A DNA stretch of 63,549 nt, from the NCBI GenBank assembly GCA_023421075.1, contig JAEZUM010000042.1:1-63549 (forward strand). Direction: 5' to 3'. Position 1 is the stretch's first letter. Every line of letters starts with the position of its first letter. Below the pieces are notes generated by a model. It was not told the origin of the DNA, did not search any database, and saw only the letters and a program-made list of their open reading frames with translations. Origin of the DNA: Bacillota bacterium. Its GTDB lineage: Bacteria > Bacillota > Clostridia > Lachnospirales > Lachnospiraceae. Positions 1 through 8,913 of this stretch are shown in pieces. Both the position numbers and the translations under genes were made by a program.

Positions 1-13
1 CTTCATACCTTTG

Positions 14-22
14 TGATATAAT
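14..22 (+). promoter_or_regulatory. Extended -10 promoter element
   Basis: TGATATAAT matches an extended -10 box (TGn plus TATAAT). Any -35 box would lie at the very edge of or outside the window. It is about 110 bases ahead of the GH3 gene and the only promoter-like signal before it. No TACAACGTTGTA-type operator is seen here, so this pair of glycosidases may not belong to the LacI regulon further right. Confidence 0.4.
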
Positions 23-131
23 AGAAGCTAAGGTAAGCAATCCACTTTACAGATTATCTTTCCTACCAATGAATACTACAGGGAGAATGAGTGGACCGGT
101 ATAAAATATATAATGGAGAAGGAGTTATAGT

Positions 132-2408
132 ATGAAAACAGAGGATATCAGAGCAATCATTAAGCAGATGACGCTAGAAGAAAAGGCAGGGATGTGTTCC
201 GGTGCTGATTTTTGGCGCACTAAGGCCGTCGAACGTCTTGGTGTTCCTTCCGTTATGGTTTCGGACGGACCTCACGGACTGAGAAAGCAATCCGATGAAG
301 CAGACCATCTGGGTATCAACGACAGTATTAAGGCAGTATGTTTTCCGGCAGGCTGCGGAACAGCAGCCTCCTTCAATCGGGATCTGATCACCATGATGGG
401 TGAGACCCTGGGAAATGAATGTCAGGCAGAGGGAGTAAGTGTGATCTTAGGACCTGCAGTTAATATTAAGCGTTCTCCGCTTTGCGGAAGGAATTTCGAG
501 TATTATTCCGAGGACCCGTTCCTTGCTACAGAGATGGCCGGCGCATTGATTAAGGGGGTACAGAACAAGAATGTCGGAACCAGCATCAAGCATTTTCTGG
601 CAAATAATCAGGAGACCAGAAGAATGTCCTCCTCCTCTGAGGTGGATGAGAGAACCTTAAGGGAGATCTATCTTGCCGCCTTCGAAGGAGCGATCCGTGA
701 GCAAAAGCCCTGGACGGTGATGTGCTCCTATAATAAGATCAACGGTATTTATGCAGCCGAGAACAAAGAATATCTTACGAAGGTTCTTCGTGACGAATGG
801 GACTTTGACGGCTATGTGGTCAGTGACTGGGGTGCAGTGAATGACAGAGTCAAGGATCTTGCGGCAGGTATGGACCTTGAGATGCCTACTTCGAATGGTA
901 TTAATGATAAGCTGATTGTGGAAGCAGTAAAGAACGGTTCTCTGCCTGAGTCGCTTGTAGACTTGGCTTGTGAGAGAATACTGAATATTGTCTACCGCTT
1001 TACTGAGAACCGAGATGAGAAAGCGGTCTTTGACCGTGATCAGGATCATGAGATTGCAAGAAGGGTTGCAGAGGAGACGATCGTACTACTGAAGAATGAT
1101 GGCATCCTGCCTCTTCGGGAGGAGGATGAGATAGCATTTATCGGAAAATATGCTAAAAAGCCCAGATATCAAGGTGGTGGAAGCTCTCACATTAACAGTC
1201 ATAAGGTAACCTCAGCCTGGGATGCGGTGGCACATCTTGGCAAAGTCACCTTTGCACAGGGCTTTCATGATGATAAGGATGTTGTGGATGAGGCATTGAT
1301 TAAGGAAGCAGTCGATACAGCATCCAAGGCAAAGGTAGCGGTCATCTTCGCCGGTCTGCCGGACGCCTTCGAATCTGAAGGCTTTGACCGAAGTCATATG
1401 CGTATTCCGAATTGTCAGAACGAACTAATTGCAAGAGTTACCGAGGTTCAGCCCAATACTGTAGTAGTACTTCACAATGGTTCTCCGGTGGAGATGCCCT
1501 GGGTGAAGAAGGTAAAGGGTATTATGGAAGCCTATCTCGGAGGTCAGGCAGTCGGTGGTGCTTGTGCAGATATCCTCTTTGGCAAGGTTAATCCCAGTGC
1601 GAAGCTACCGGAGACCTTCCCGATGAAACTGGAGGACAATCCGTCCTATCTTAATTATTTCGGTGAGAAGGATAAGGTTGAATATAGGGAAGGGATCTTC
1701 GTCGGCTATCGCTATTATGATACCAAGAAGATGGACGTATTGTTCCCCTTCGGACATGGACTGAGCTATACCACCTTTGCCTACTCCAATATGAAGGTGA
1801 ATAAATCGGCTGTTACCGATCAGGATACTGTAACGATATCCATCGATATCACCAATACCGGTTCTTTAGCAGGCAAGGAAGTTATTCAGCTGTATGTAAG
1901 GGATGTGAACAGTACTGTAATCCGTCCGGAGAAGGAATTGAAGGGCTTCGATAAGATAGAGCTGCAGCCGGGAGAGACCAGGACGATAACTTTTGAACTG
2001 AGTAAGAGAGCCTTTGCTTATTGGAATACAGAGCTTCATGACTGGCATGTGGAGACCGGTGAATTTGAGCTGTTGATCGGTGGTTCTTCTAAGGATATTG
2101 CATGCTCCAAGACAATTACCGTAGAATCCACCGTGAAGCTTCCGGTTGTATATACGATGGACTCAACCATTGGAGATCTGATGGAGGATGAGCACTCGAA
2201 GCAGTACATCGGAGAATTGATGAAGGGCAGTCTGTTTGCATCCGAAGACTTAGTACAGGATAACGAGGAAGAGGGAGCGTTATCGAAGGAAATGATGCTG
2301 GCCATGATAAAATATTTACCCATTCGCGGAACCATCAGCTTTGGTAACGGTACAGTGAGTCGAGAAGATCTTCTGAAGATAATTGATCAAATAAATAGTC
2401 ATAGTTAG
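132..2408 (+). CDS. GH3 beta-glucosidase, cytosolic
   Basis: Glycoside hydrolase family 3 enzyme of 758 aa, expected to release terminal beta-linked glucose (or a related sugar) from imported oligosaccharides or glycosides. Domain order is the usual one: TIM barrel (about 1-300) with the KHFLANNQE motif and the nucleophile Asp232 in VSDWGA, alpha/beta sandwich (about 315-550, with GGGSSHI), fibronectin III-like domain (about 570-650), then a helical tail of roughly 100 residues. There is no signal peptide, so it acts inside the cell. The start follows GGAGAAGGAG at good spacing. The GH2 gene starts 46 bases downstream, so the two are probably one operon. Exact substrate cannot be read from sequence. 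Confidence 0.95.
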   Translation: MKTEDIRAIIKQMTLEEKAGMCSGADFWRTKAVERLGVPSVMVSDGPHGLRKQSDEADHLGINDSIKAVCFPAGCGTAASFNRDLITMMGETLGNECQAEGVSVILGPAVNIKRSPLCGRNFEYYSEDPFLATEMAGALIKGVQNKNVGTSIKHFLANNQETRRMSSSSEVDERTLREIYLAAFEGAIREQKPWTVMCSYNKINGIYAAENKEYLTKVLRDEWDFDGYVVSDWGAVNDRVKDLAAGMDLEMPTSNGINDKLIVEAVKNGSLPESLVDLACERILNIVYRFTENRDEKAVFDRDQDHEIARRVAEETIVLLKNDGILPLREEDEIAFIGKYAKKPRYQGGGSSHINSHKVTSAWDAVAHLGKVTFAQGFHDDKDVVDEALIKEAVDTASKAKVAVIFAGLPDAFESEGFDRSHMRIPNCQNELIARVTEVQPNTVVVLHNGSPVEMPWVKKVKGIMEAYLGGQAVGGACADILFGKVNPSAKLPETFPMKLEDNPSYLNYFGEKDKVEYREGIFVGYRYYDTKKMDVLFPFGHGLSYTTFAYSNMKVNKSAVTDQDTVTISIDITNTGSLAGKEVIQLYVRDVNSTVIRPEKELKGFDKIELQPGETRTITFELSKRAFAYWNTELHDWHVETGEFELLIGGSSKDIACSKTITVESTVKLPVVYTMDSTIGDLMEDEHSKQYIGELMKGSLFASEDLVQDNEEEGALSKEMMLAMIKYLPIRGTISFGNGTVSREDLLKIIDQINSHS

Positions 2409-2454
2409 GTTAGATAGCATTGGACTGCATCGAAGATGCGGAATGGAGAGTATA

Positions 2455-5400
2455 ATGAATAGAGAATGGGAAAACCAACATATTACACAAAGGAACCGTT
2501 ATCCGATGCACAGTCCATATGGAGTCTATGAGACAGTGGAGCAGGCTTTAAGCGGTGATCGAAGAGCATCAAAATATGTGAAAAGTCTAAATGGAATGTG
2601 GAAGTTTAAGCTATTTGATAGCCCGGAGCAGGTACCCGAGGATTTTCGTCAAGGAGATTATGATACTTCCGGATGGGATGAGATTCCGGTACCGTCCAAT
2701 TGGGAACTGCAAGGCTATGGGAAACCGGTCTATACCAATATATTATATCCTTTCGTAAGAGATACAGAAAGAACATCGTTTGAAGTGGAGATTTCAACAG
2801 GCCATAAGGAACTAAATGCGCCGTATGTACCGGATGAGAATCTGACCGGATGCTATCATACTGCCTTTGAGCTTCCACAATATTATGAAGGCAAGGATAT
2901 ATTTATCGAGTTCGGGGGAGTAGAGTCCTGCTTTTATCTATGGATCAATGGTGTAGAAATCGGTTATTCTCAGGATAGTAAATTAGAAGCCTGCTTTGAT
3001 ATTACTAAGGCAGTCCATGTGGGAAGAAATGAACTTGCCGTTGAAGTACTTCAATTCTGCGACGGAACCTATCTGGAGGATCAGGATTACTGGCATCTGT
3101 CCGGTATCCATCGTGAAGTCCGTATCTATGCGAAGGAGAAGCAGCGCCTGTTGGATTATAAGATAGAGACCTTGTTCGAAGGGGATCATTTTGAGGAGGC
3201 AGAGCTTAAGGTCACCCTATACCCGAATAATCAGGTAAACGGCTATGGGGAGAGCTATGTACGCCTCAGTATGTATGATGCCGACCGGAAGCTGGTTCAG
3301 ACTTTTCAAAGCGATCCTTATGTAAAATATAACTTCTATCTAAGTCAGAATTTTGTGGCACAGACCACAGTAAGAGTTAAGAATCCCCGGCTTTGGTCAG
3401 CAGAAGTACCGTATCTCTATACTTTGGTGCTGGAAACAATGGATAGCACCGGCAAGGTTACCGATATCGAAAGTGCAAGAATAGGCTTTCGTAAGGTGGA
3501 AATCCGGAAGGATGGAGTATTATATGTGAATGGAACCCGCCTGATCGTACGCGGTGTGGATCTCCATGAATTCTGTCCGGAGACCGGAAGATATGTATCC
3601 ACTGAGTATATGAAGAAACAGATCTTATGTATGAAGCAGCTGAATTTTAATGCGGTTCGCAACAGTCATTATCCTCATGCCAATGATTGGTATGATCTAT
3701 GTGATGAGATTGGAATCTATCTGGTAGATGAAGCGAATCTTGAGACCCATGGCTACGGCGGACAATTAAGCTCCTCCCCGGAATGGACCTCTGCCTATAT
3801 GGAACGGGCAACCCGTATGGTGCTCAGAGATAAGAATCATCCTTCGATTATAATATGGTCTCTCGGCAATGAATCCGGTGTGGGTATGAATCACGCCGCG
3901 ATGTATGGATGGATCAAGGAATATGACAAGACCAGGTATGTTCAGTATGAATCAGGTAACCCCGAAGCAAATATCACGGATATTCTGGCTCCCATGTATC
4001 CGACCAAGGCCTGGATTGAAGATAAGATGGCTGATTCAAAGGATCTGAGACCCTTTATCATGTGTGAGTATGCTTATGCGAAGAGCAACAGCAACGGTAA
4101 CTTCAAGGAATACTGGGATCTGGTTGAGAAATATCCCCGTTTTCAAGGTGGTTTCATCTGGGATTTCCAGGACAAGGCGTTGACCAGAAGACGGGAAGAT
4201 GGAACGGTGCAATATGTTTACGGTGGCGCATTTGGAGAGTCGATCGTGGATCCGGTTCCGGATATGTGCTTAAACGGTGTCGTGCTTCCTGATTTAAGCC
4301 TCAAACCGGCAGCCTATGAGATTAAGAATTGTCAATCACCGGTACAAATTGGATATCAAATTCATCCATATCTGGGAACCGGCCGATATGTAATAAAGAA
4401 CAACTATCAGACACTGGATCTGAGTCATCTTTCCTTTACCTGGGAGCTACAATGTGACGGTAACATCACTGATCGGGGAGAGCTTCGTCAGTACTTCACA
4501 ACACCGGGACAGACGGAAGAGCTGGAATATCAATTCGATACCAATAAGATATACGGAGAAGCCTTTCTGAATATAAAAGCAGTACTGCGGGAAAGTACTG
4601 CCTATGCAGCTGCAGGTTATGTGGTATATTCTTATCAGCTTCTACTGGAACAGTCGATTCTCGGAGGAAATAATACGATGATCCGTGGGGAAAGGCTTCG
4701 ATTAGATGAAACAGATGCGGAGCTTATCATTCTTGGAGAAGACACAGAGGTTCGTTTTAATAAGGCTTCCTGTGTATTTACAAGGGTTATGCTGCAGGGA
4801 ACGGAAGCCTTTGCAGGTGGAGGTGATAATTTCTACCGCCCTGTAACCGGCATAGACGAAGGAACAGGAGATCCAGGGAGAAATTATGCGATCGAGTGGA
4901 AGGAAGCATGCCTAAATGCTCCAAGGCTTACGGTATGGAATGTTGATACTGCAGTATCCGACCATCAGATTTTTATATTTACCGAGGTATCATATAATGA
5001 GGATAAGATTAGAGTGTCTACGACTTACCGTGTTGGAAGTAAGGGGATTGAGATCAGTAAATCGGTAGTGAATAACTACGCCTTAAAGACGATACCGCGC
5101 ATCGGTCTAACTTTTATCCTTCCGGAAGATCGAAAGAATATAACCTGGTACGGCAGAGGACCCTGGGAGAATTACGTGGACCGAAAAGAAGCAGCGCAGA
5201 TCGGAATATACCAAAGTACAGTGGAGGAACAGTACACACCCTACATCAAACCGGTAGAGTGCGGTGGTAAGGAAGAGGTAAGATATCTTCAAGTGCAGAA
5301 CTCTTCAGGTACAGGCATCCGTGTAACCGGTGGCGTACCCTATCATTTTGATATCCATGATTATTCTGTTGAGACTTGTGACAAAGCCTTCTATGAAGAG

Positions 5401-5553
5401 GAACTGGTTCGGGGCGGCAATATCTACTTGAATGTAGATTATCTGCATGCCGGTCTTGGCGGAGATAACGGCTGGACAAAGAATATACATGACGAATATT
5501 GCATCGGTAAGGGCTATTATCATTACAAAATAACAATACAGCTTAGTTCCTAG
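2455..5553 (+). CDS. lacZ: GH2 beta-galactosidase (LacZ-like)
   Basis: Large LacZ-type GH2 enzyme, 1032 aa from the ATG at 2455; an ATG four codons earlier (2443) is possible, but GGAATGGAGAG is better placed for 2455. Order: sugar-binding jelly roll, Ig-like domain, TIM barrel, second Ig-like domain, small-chain domain. Numbering from 2443, acid/base Glu477 lies in SLGNESG and nucleophile Glu542 in MCEYAYA; the late active-site Trp of E. coli LacZ is matched by Trp1011 (DNGWTKN). The nucleophile loop is unusual: E. coli has CEYAHAMGNS, here it is CEYAYAKSNS, so the His is Tyr545. The fold and hydrolytic mechanism are secure; lactose as natural substrate is not. No signal peptide. Partner of the upstream GH3 gene. 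Confidence 0.93.
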   Translation: MNREWENQHITQRNRYPMHSPYGVYETVEQALSGDRRASKYVKSLNGMWKFKLFDSPEQVPEDFRQGDYDTSGWDEIPVPSNWELQGYGKPVYTNILYPFVRDTERTSFEVEISTGHKELNAPYVPDENLTGCYHTAFELPQYYEGKDIFIEFGGVESCFYLWINGVEIGYSQDSKLEACFDITKAVHVGRNELAVEVLQFCDGTYLEDQDYWHLSGIHREVRIYAKEKQRLLDYKIETLFEGDHFEEAELKVTLYPNNQVNGYGESYVRLSMYDADRKLVQTFQSDPYVKYNFYLSQNFVAQTTVRVKNPRLWSAEVPYLYTLVLETMDSTGKVTDIESARIGFRKVEIRKDGVLYVNGTRLIVRGVDLHEFCPETGRYVSTEYMKKQILCMKQLNFNAVRNSHYPHANDWYDLCDEIGIYLVDEANLETHGYGGQLSSSPEWTSAYMERATRMVLRDKNHPSIIIWSLGNESGVGMNHAAMYGWIKEYDKTRYVQYESGNPEANITDILAPMYPTKAWIEDKMADSKDLRPFIMCEYAYAKSNSNGNFKEYWDLVEKYPRFQGGFIWDFQDKALTRRREDGTVQYVYGGAFGESIVDPVPDMCLNGVVLPDLSLKPAAYEIKNCQSPVQIGYQIHPYLGTGRYVIKNNYQTLDLSHLSFTWELQCDGNITDRGELRQYFTTPGQTEELEYQFDTNKIYGEAFLNIKAVLRESTAYAAAGYVVYSYQLLLEQSILGGNNTMIRGERLRLDETDAELIILGEDTEVRFNKASCVFTRVMLQGTEAFAGGGDNFYRPVTGIDEGTGDPGRNYAIEWKEACLNAPRLTVWNVDTAVSDHQIFIFTEVSYNEDKIRVSTTYRVGSKGIEISKSVVNNYALKTIPRIGLTFILPEDRKNITWYGRGPWENYVDRKEAAQIGIYQSTVEEQYTPYIKPVECGGKEEVRYLQVQNSSGTGIRVTGGVPYHFDIHDYSVETCDKAFYEEELVRGGNIYLNVDYLHAGLGGDNGWTKNIHDEYCIGKGYYHYKITIQLSS

Positions 5554-5585
5554 TAATATAACAATCATAAAAAATTTATGGTATA

Positions 5586-5787
5586 CATCACTAATGTAAA
5601 AGGCGCCGTAAAAAATAGCAGCGCCAACATTGTCTTAGAATGTTTATCACATCAGTCATTAAAAAAGAATAGTATGTGGCTATCAATGCAACCGAGTGAG
5701 AACGTGTCTCTGTTGGATTGATGGCCACATGCTATTCTTTTAAAACCAAAATGTGATAAGCATCACTAACGTAAAAAGGGCGCTGCT
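5586..5787. repeat. Nested inverted repeat flanked by direct repeats
   Basis: Three nested arms pair across the centre: AGCAGCGCC (5617-5625) with GGCGCTGCT (5779-5787), TGTTTATCACAT (5641-5652) with ATGTGATAAGCA (5751-5762), and a core arm of about 28 bases (5664-5692) with 5711-5740, with a few G-U or mismatched pairs. The structure is flanked by an imperfect direct repeat, CATCACTAATGTAAAAGGCGC at the left and CATCACTAACGTAAAAAGGGC at the right. It fills the gap between two convergent genes, so it may be a large bidirectional terminator; the flanking repeats also resemble a small non-autonomous element. Confidence 0.6.
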
Positions 5788-5804
5788 GTGACAGCCCCCT
5801 TTTT
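5773..5804. terminator. Bidirectional intrinsic terminator
   Basis: AAAAAGGG pairs with CCCTTTTT and GCTG with CAGC around a CTGTGA loop, with one internal C-C mismatch. The A-run and T-run on both sides suit termination of both the GH2 gene (+) and the permuted GH3 gene (-). Confidence 0.75.
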
Positions 5805-5815
5805 CATTCAGTTTC

Positions 5816-8650
5816 TTAATCTTGTCCCTCCGCCATCTTCGCACGGAATTTTTCGAGATCCAGCTCTTCTCGAAGACTTATTTTAATTTCCCCGATTTCT
5901 ACACCGCTTTGAGCAAAGTAAAGCTTTAGATAGCTGTTGGGATGGAACATCAGGCCCAAATCCCTCGTTTCTTCGATCCATTGCCCCTTGGTTCCATTAA
6001 TGGTAATCGTAGTAAGAAGCCTTCCTCCGATTAATATTGTAATCGGAATCTGTGCCAAATCTCCGGAGGAAGATCTCATCTTTAACGTAATATCGTAGAA
6101 CCCTTTCTTATCAAAGGTCACTGCAAATAGGTTTGAGGAGCCTCTCTCTGTATTTAAAGTAGATAGGTCCAGGCTTAGATGCTCGTTCACTCTTTGATAG
6201 ACCAGATCAAAGGATAGGTTATCATCGTCATTATTATTTTCCTCGGATGCTTTCTCTTCCTCACTCAATTTCCCAAGAAAACGTTGCATTACCGGAGAAT
6301 TCATACATATATAGCAGATATTCGCTGCATTTCGAACAAGCTCGGCTCTTGTTATGGTACCATTTTGTAAGCTTTCCGGTAACAGATCTCCATTGGAGTT
6401 TTTCTTGGAATTTTCTACGACCATATATAGATCATTCTGAGCTCTTACCATGAACTGAGTATTCTTGTTAGACGCGGTCTCAACGCCATCCTCATTCATA
6501 TCAGCCCACCAGTCTGTCATTACGACACCCTGAAATTCCCATTCCTTTCTGAGAATCGTAGTAAGCAGATCATAATTTCCGGCAGACCAGATACCGTTGA
6601 TGGCTCCATAACTGGTCATGATGGAATAAGCGTTTCCTTCCTTTACCGCAATTTCGAACCCTTTTAGATAAATTTCACGAAGTGCTCTCTCAGAAATGAC
6701 ACTATCAACGGTGCGGCGATGATATTCCTGATTATTACATGCAAAATGTTTGATCGTACCGGTTACTCCATATTCGTGCATTCCGTTTAAGCAGGCAGCA
6801 GCCATTTTACCGGTTAGGAGCGGATCCTCTGAGAAGTATTCAAAATTACGACCATTCAACGGATTTCTATGAATATTCAATCCCGGACCAAGTAAGGTAT
6901 CGATGCGGTTCTTTCTTAGCTCCAAGCCTTCCATGATATATAAATCTTTTACGAGCTCTGTATTGAAGGAGCAGGCGAGACAGGTTCCATTTGGCATACT
7001 GAATCCGTAGGCGCCGCAGTCCATTCGAATACCGGAAGGACCATCCGCACAGCATCCGATCGGAATACCAAAGTTGCGTAAGCGTTCCGTGATTCCTCCA
7101 AATGCTCCTGCTGTTCCGGGGGTTACTTTGGGGGAGCTCATTCCCTCGCCTCTGGATAAATGGATCAAGTCATCGTCGGTAAGCTGTGATAGAAATTCAT
7201 CCATTGAAATGTTTTTCTCCATTACGTCCACCAGCTTATAGCCTTTATCCCCGGAATAAGGGATATCCTTCGGTCGGCGGTCTGAAATACGCTGTTGCAA
7301 GTCCACAGAACGCAAAGGAACCTTCTCTTTATCCATGACCAATGCATCGATGTTCTTTTTGATATGAAAACGCTGGAATTCTTCCTTCGGCGCCAGGGCT
7401 TCTTCTAACTGTTGAACAACAATCAATTCAGGAATAAATAAGCTACCGGCAAGCACAGCACTTCTCACATCGGAGCCGGTATAGATCTCATAGGTGCCGG
7501 CCTCTAAGATATAGCAGGATTTATATCCGCTGATACCGCTGTCATCATAAGAAGCGAGGCTATATAGCGGTATGTTCAGTGTCATCAATTCGCTCGCACC
7601 AGGAGCCAGTTCTTTTGTTTTACCAAATGCTCTCAGTTCTCTGGAGGGCTTGCCTAAACACCCCTGTGGGGAAGAGGAGTAAGCCTGTATTACTTCCTTT
7701 CCCTTTACCTTACCGGTATTCGTGATTTTCACCTCTAATTTAATTTCACCCAGTTTCTCTGAGGTAAAAGGTCCGGTCGGAGAACAGAAGGAGATGTTAT
7801 CTATAGTAAAATCAGTATAAGATAGTCCAAAACCAAAGGGGTACATGACTTTGTTCTTAGCGACTGTTTCAAAATATCGATAGCCTACATAAATATCCTC
7901 TGAATAATAATTACGCTTTTTGTCGCCGAAATATTGGGTAGAGGGGTAATCATCAATGTCAAAGGCTATGGTATCACTAAGCTTACCACAGGGAGTCACC
8001 GATCCGGTTAATACATCTACCACGGCATTGCCGCCTTCTTGACCTCCATGCCAGGCATATAATACGGCAGAGGGATTGTAACGGGTTACCCACTTCATGT
8101 CAATAATGTTACCGACATTTAAGATGACGCAAACACGCTGAAATACTCTGCAGACTTTGTCTAGCATATCCTCTTCCAGATCAGTCAAGAGATAGCTTCC
8201 CTTCCCTGCAAAATTATCCTTATCTTCACCGGCAGTACGCCCAATAATTACGATTGCGATATCGGAGTTGGAAGCAGCACCGGTCACGATGTCATCGGTG
8301 AGCTGCATTTCTACTTGTGACCAGGGTTCCCCTGCCCAACCCATTCCATGGTCATAGGGATGATCCTTAACCCAGCGTTCATATATGGATACCAACTCCT
8401 TGTTAACGGTAACATTTTCATTCGCATTCAAGGCATCCAGGATACCAATGACATATTTGGTGTTAACCATTCCACCGGAACCGGTACCGCTTTTATAATA
8501 ATCCAGTTGTATTCTGCCGAATACGGATACCCTTTCACCTGCTCTAATAGGAAGGACATTATTGTCGTTTTTTATAAGAACGGCACCCTCTGCCGCTGCT
8601 TGCCTGGAAATGCTGGCATATTGATCCCAATTAAGTTCGAATTTTCCCAT
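5816..8650 (-). CDS. Domain-permuted GH3 beta-glucosidase
   Basis: Glycoside hydrolase family 3 enzyme (944 aa) with domains in swapped order. The alpha/beta sandwich domain (start to about 270, with KNDNNVLPI and GTGSGGM) and fibronectin III domain (about 290-400) come first; the TIM barrel with GRNFEYFSEDP, KHFACNNQE and nucleophile Asp713 (VMTDWWAD) comes second, followed by about 150 residues with beta-rich character. This arrangement is known from Ruminococcus albus and Butyrivibrio beta-glucosidases of similar length. No signal peptide, so it is cytosolic. The start is preceded by AAGGAGATAAC. It has a consensus promoter flanked by LacI-type sites and lies beside the regulator, so it is probably induced with the importer. 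Confidence 0.95.
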   Translation of the reverse strand: MGKFELNWDQYASISRQAAAEGAVLIKNDNNVLPIRAGERVSVFGRIQLDYYKSGTGSGGMVNTKYVIGILDALNANENVTVNKELVSIYERWVKDHPYDHGMGWAGEPWSQVEMQLTDDIVTGAASNSDIAIVIIGRTAGEDKDNFAGKGSYLLTDLEEDMLDKVCRVFQRVCVILNVGNIIDMKWVTRYNPSAVLYAWHGGQEGGNAVVDVLTGSVTPCGKLSDTIAFDIDDYPSTQYFGDKKRNYYSEDIYVGYRYFETVAKNKVMYPFGFGLSYTDFTIDNISFCSPTGPFTSEKLGEIKLEVKITNTGKVKGKEVIQAYSSSPQGCLGKPSRELRAFGKTKELAPGASELMTLNIPLYSLASYDDSGISGYKSCYILEAGTYEIYTGSDVRSAVLAGSLFIPELIVVQQLEEALAPKEEFQRFHIKKNIDALVMDKEKVPLRSVDLQQRISDRRPKDIPYSGDKGYKLVDVMEKNISMDEFLSQLTDDDLIHLSRGEGMSSPKVTPGTAGAFGGITERLRNFGIPIGCCADGPSGIRMDCGAYGFSMPNGTCLACSFNTELVKDLYIMEGLELRKNRIDTLLGPGLNIHRNPLNGRNFEYFSEDPLLTGKMAAACLNGMHEYGVTGTIKHFACNNQEYHRRTVDSVISERALREIYLKGFEIAVKEGNAYSIMTSYGAINGIWSAGNYDLLTTILRKEWEFQGVVMTDWWADMNEDGVETASNKNTQFMVRAQNDLYMVVENSKKNSNGDLLPESLQNGTITRAELVRNAANICYICMNSPVMQRFLGKLSEEEKASEENNNDDDNLSFDLVYQRVNEHLSLDLSTLNTERGSSNLFAVTFDKKGFYDITLKMRSSSGDLAQIPITILIGGRLLTTITINGTKGQWIEETRDLGLMFHPNSYLKLYFAQSGVEIGEIKISLREELDLEKFRAKMAEGQD

Positions 8651-8699
8651 GTGTTATCTCCTTGTATGAATGTTTATTACGGCGAGTGTAACGAAAGTA

Positions 8700-8711
8700 T
8701 ACAACGTTGTA
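8700..8711. promoter_or_regulatory. LacI-family operator, site 1
   Basis: TACAACGTTGTA is a perfect 12-bp palindrome about 16 bases downstream of the predicted start of transcription of the permuted GH3 gene. Similar sites stand at 10160 and 13949. A central CpG in a palindrome is typical of LacI-family operators. Confidence 0.7.
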
Positions 8712-8733
8712 CCATTAAAGCACGTCTTGTTTT

Positions 8734-8763
8734 ATTATACCATTACAAACAAAATGATGTCAA
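8734..8763 (-). promoter_or_regulatory. Promoter of permuted GH3 gene
   Basis: On the minus strand TTGACA (8763-8758) and TATAAT (8739-8734) are 18 bases apart and the -10 box carries a TGG extension. One operator lies downstream (8700) and a second, TACAACGATACA (8768-8779), just upstream of the -35 box. That geometry suits repression with DNA looping. Confidence 0.8.
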
Positions 8764-8767
8764 CTAG

Positions 8768-8779
8768 TACAACGATACA
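8768..8779. promoter_or_regulatory. LacI-family operator, site 2
   Basis: TACAACGATACA shares the TACAACG half with the perfect palindrome at 8700, but the second half is degenerate. It abuts the -35 box of the minus-strand promoter. Confidence 0.45.
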
Positions 8780-8826
8780 TTAAAACACTAGAGAGCATGC
8801 TTCGTGAACATTCTATTATCATGAAT

Positions 8827-8888
8827 AATACTTTCCGGTAAATCATTATCAAATAAAGCTCATTGACAATGGCTTACCGGAAAGTATT
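8827..8888. terminator. Long hairpin downstream of lacI-like gene
   Basis: A 24-base arm (8827-8850) pairs with 8865-8888 with only three mismatches around a 14-base loop; both arms share AATACTTTCCGGTAA. It lies just past the end of the minus-strand regulator gene. There is no proper T-run, so it may terminate weakly or act as a 3' stabiliser that insulates the next promoter. Confidence 0.55.
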
Positions 8889-8913
8889 CTGTGAGTATCG
8901 ATGCATTATGATA

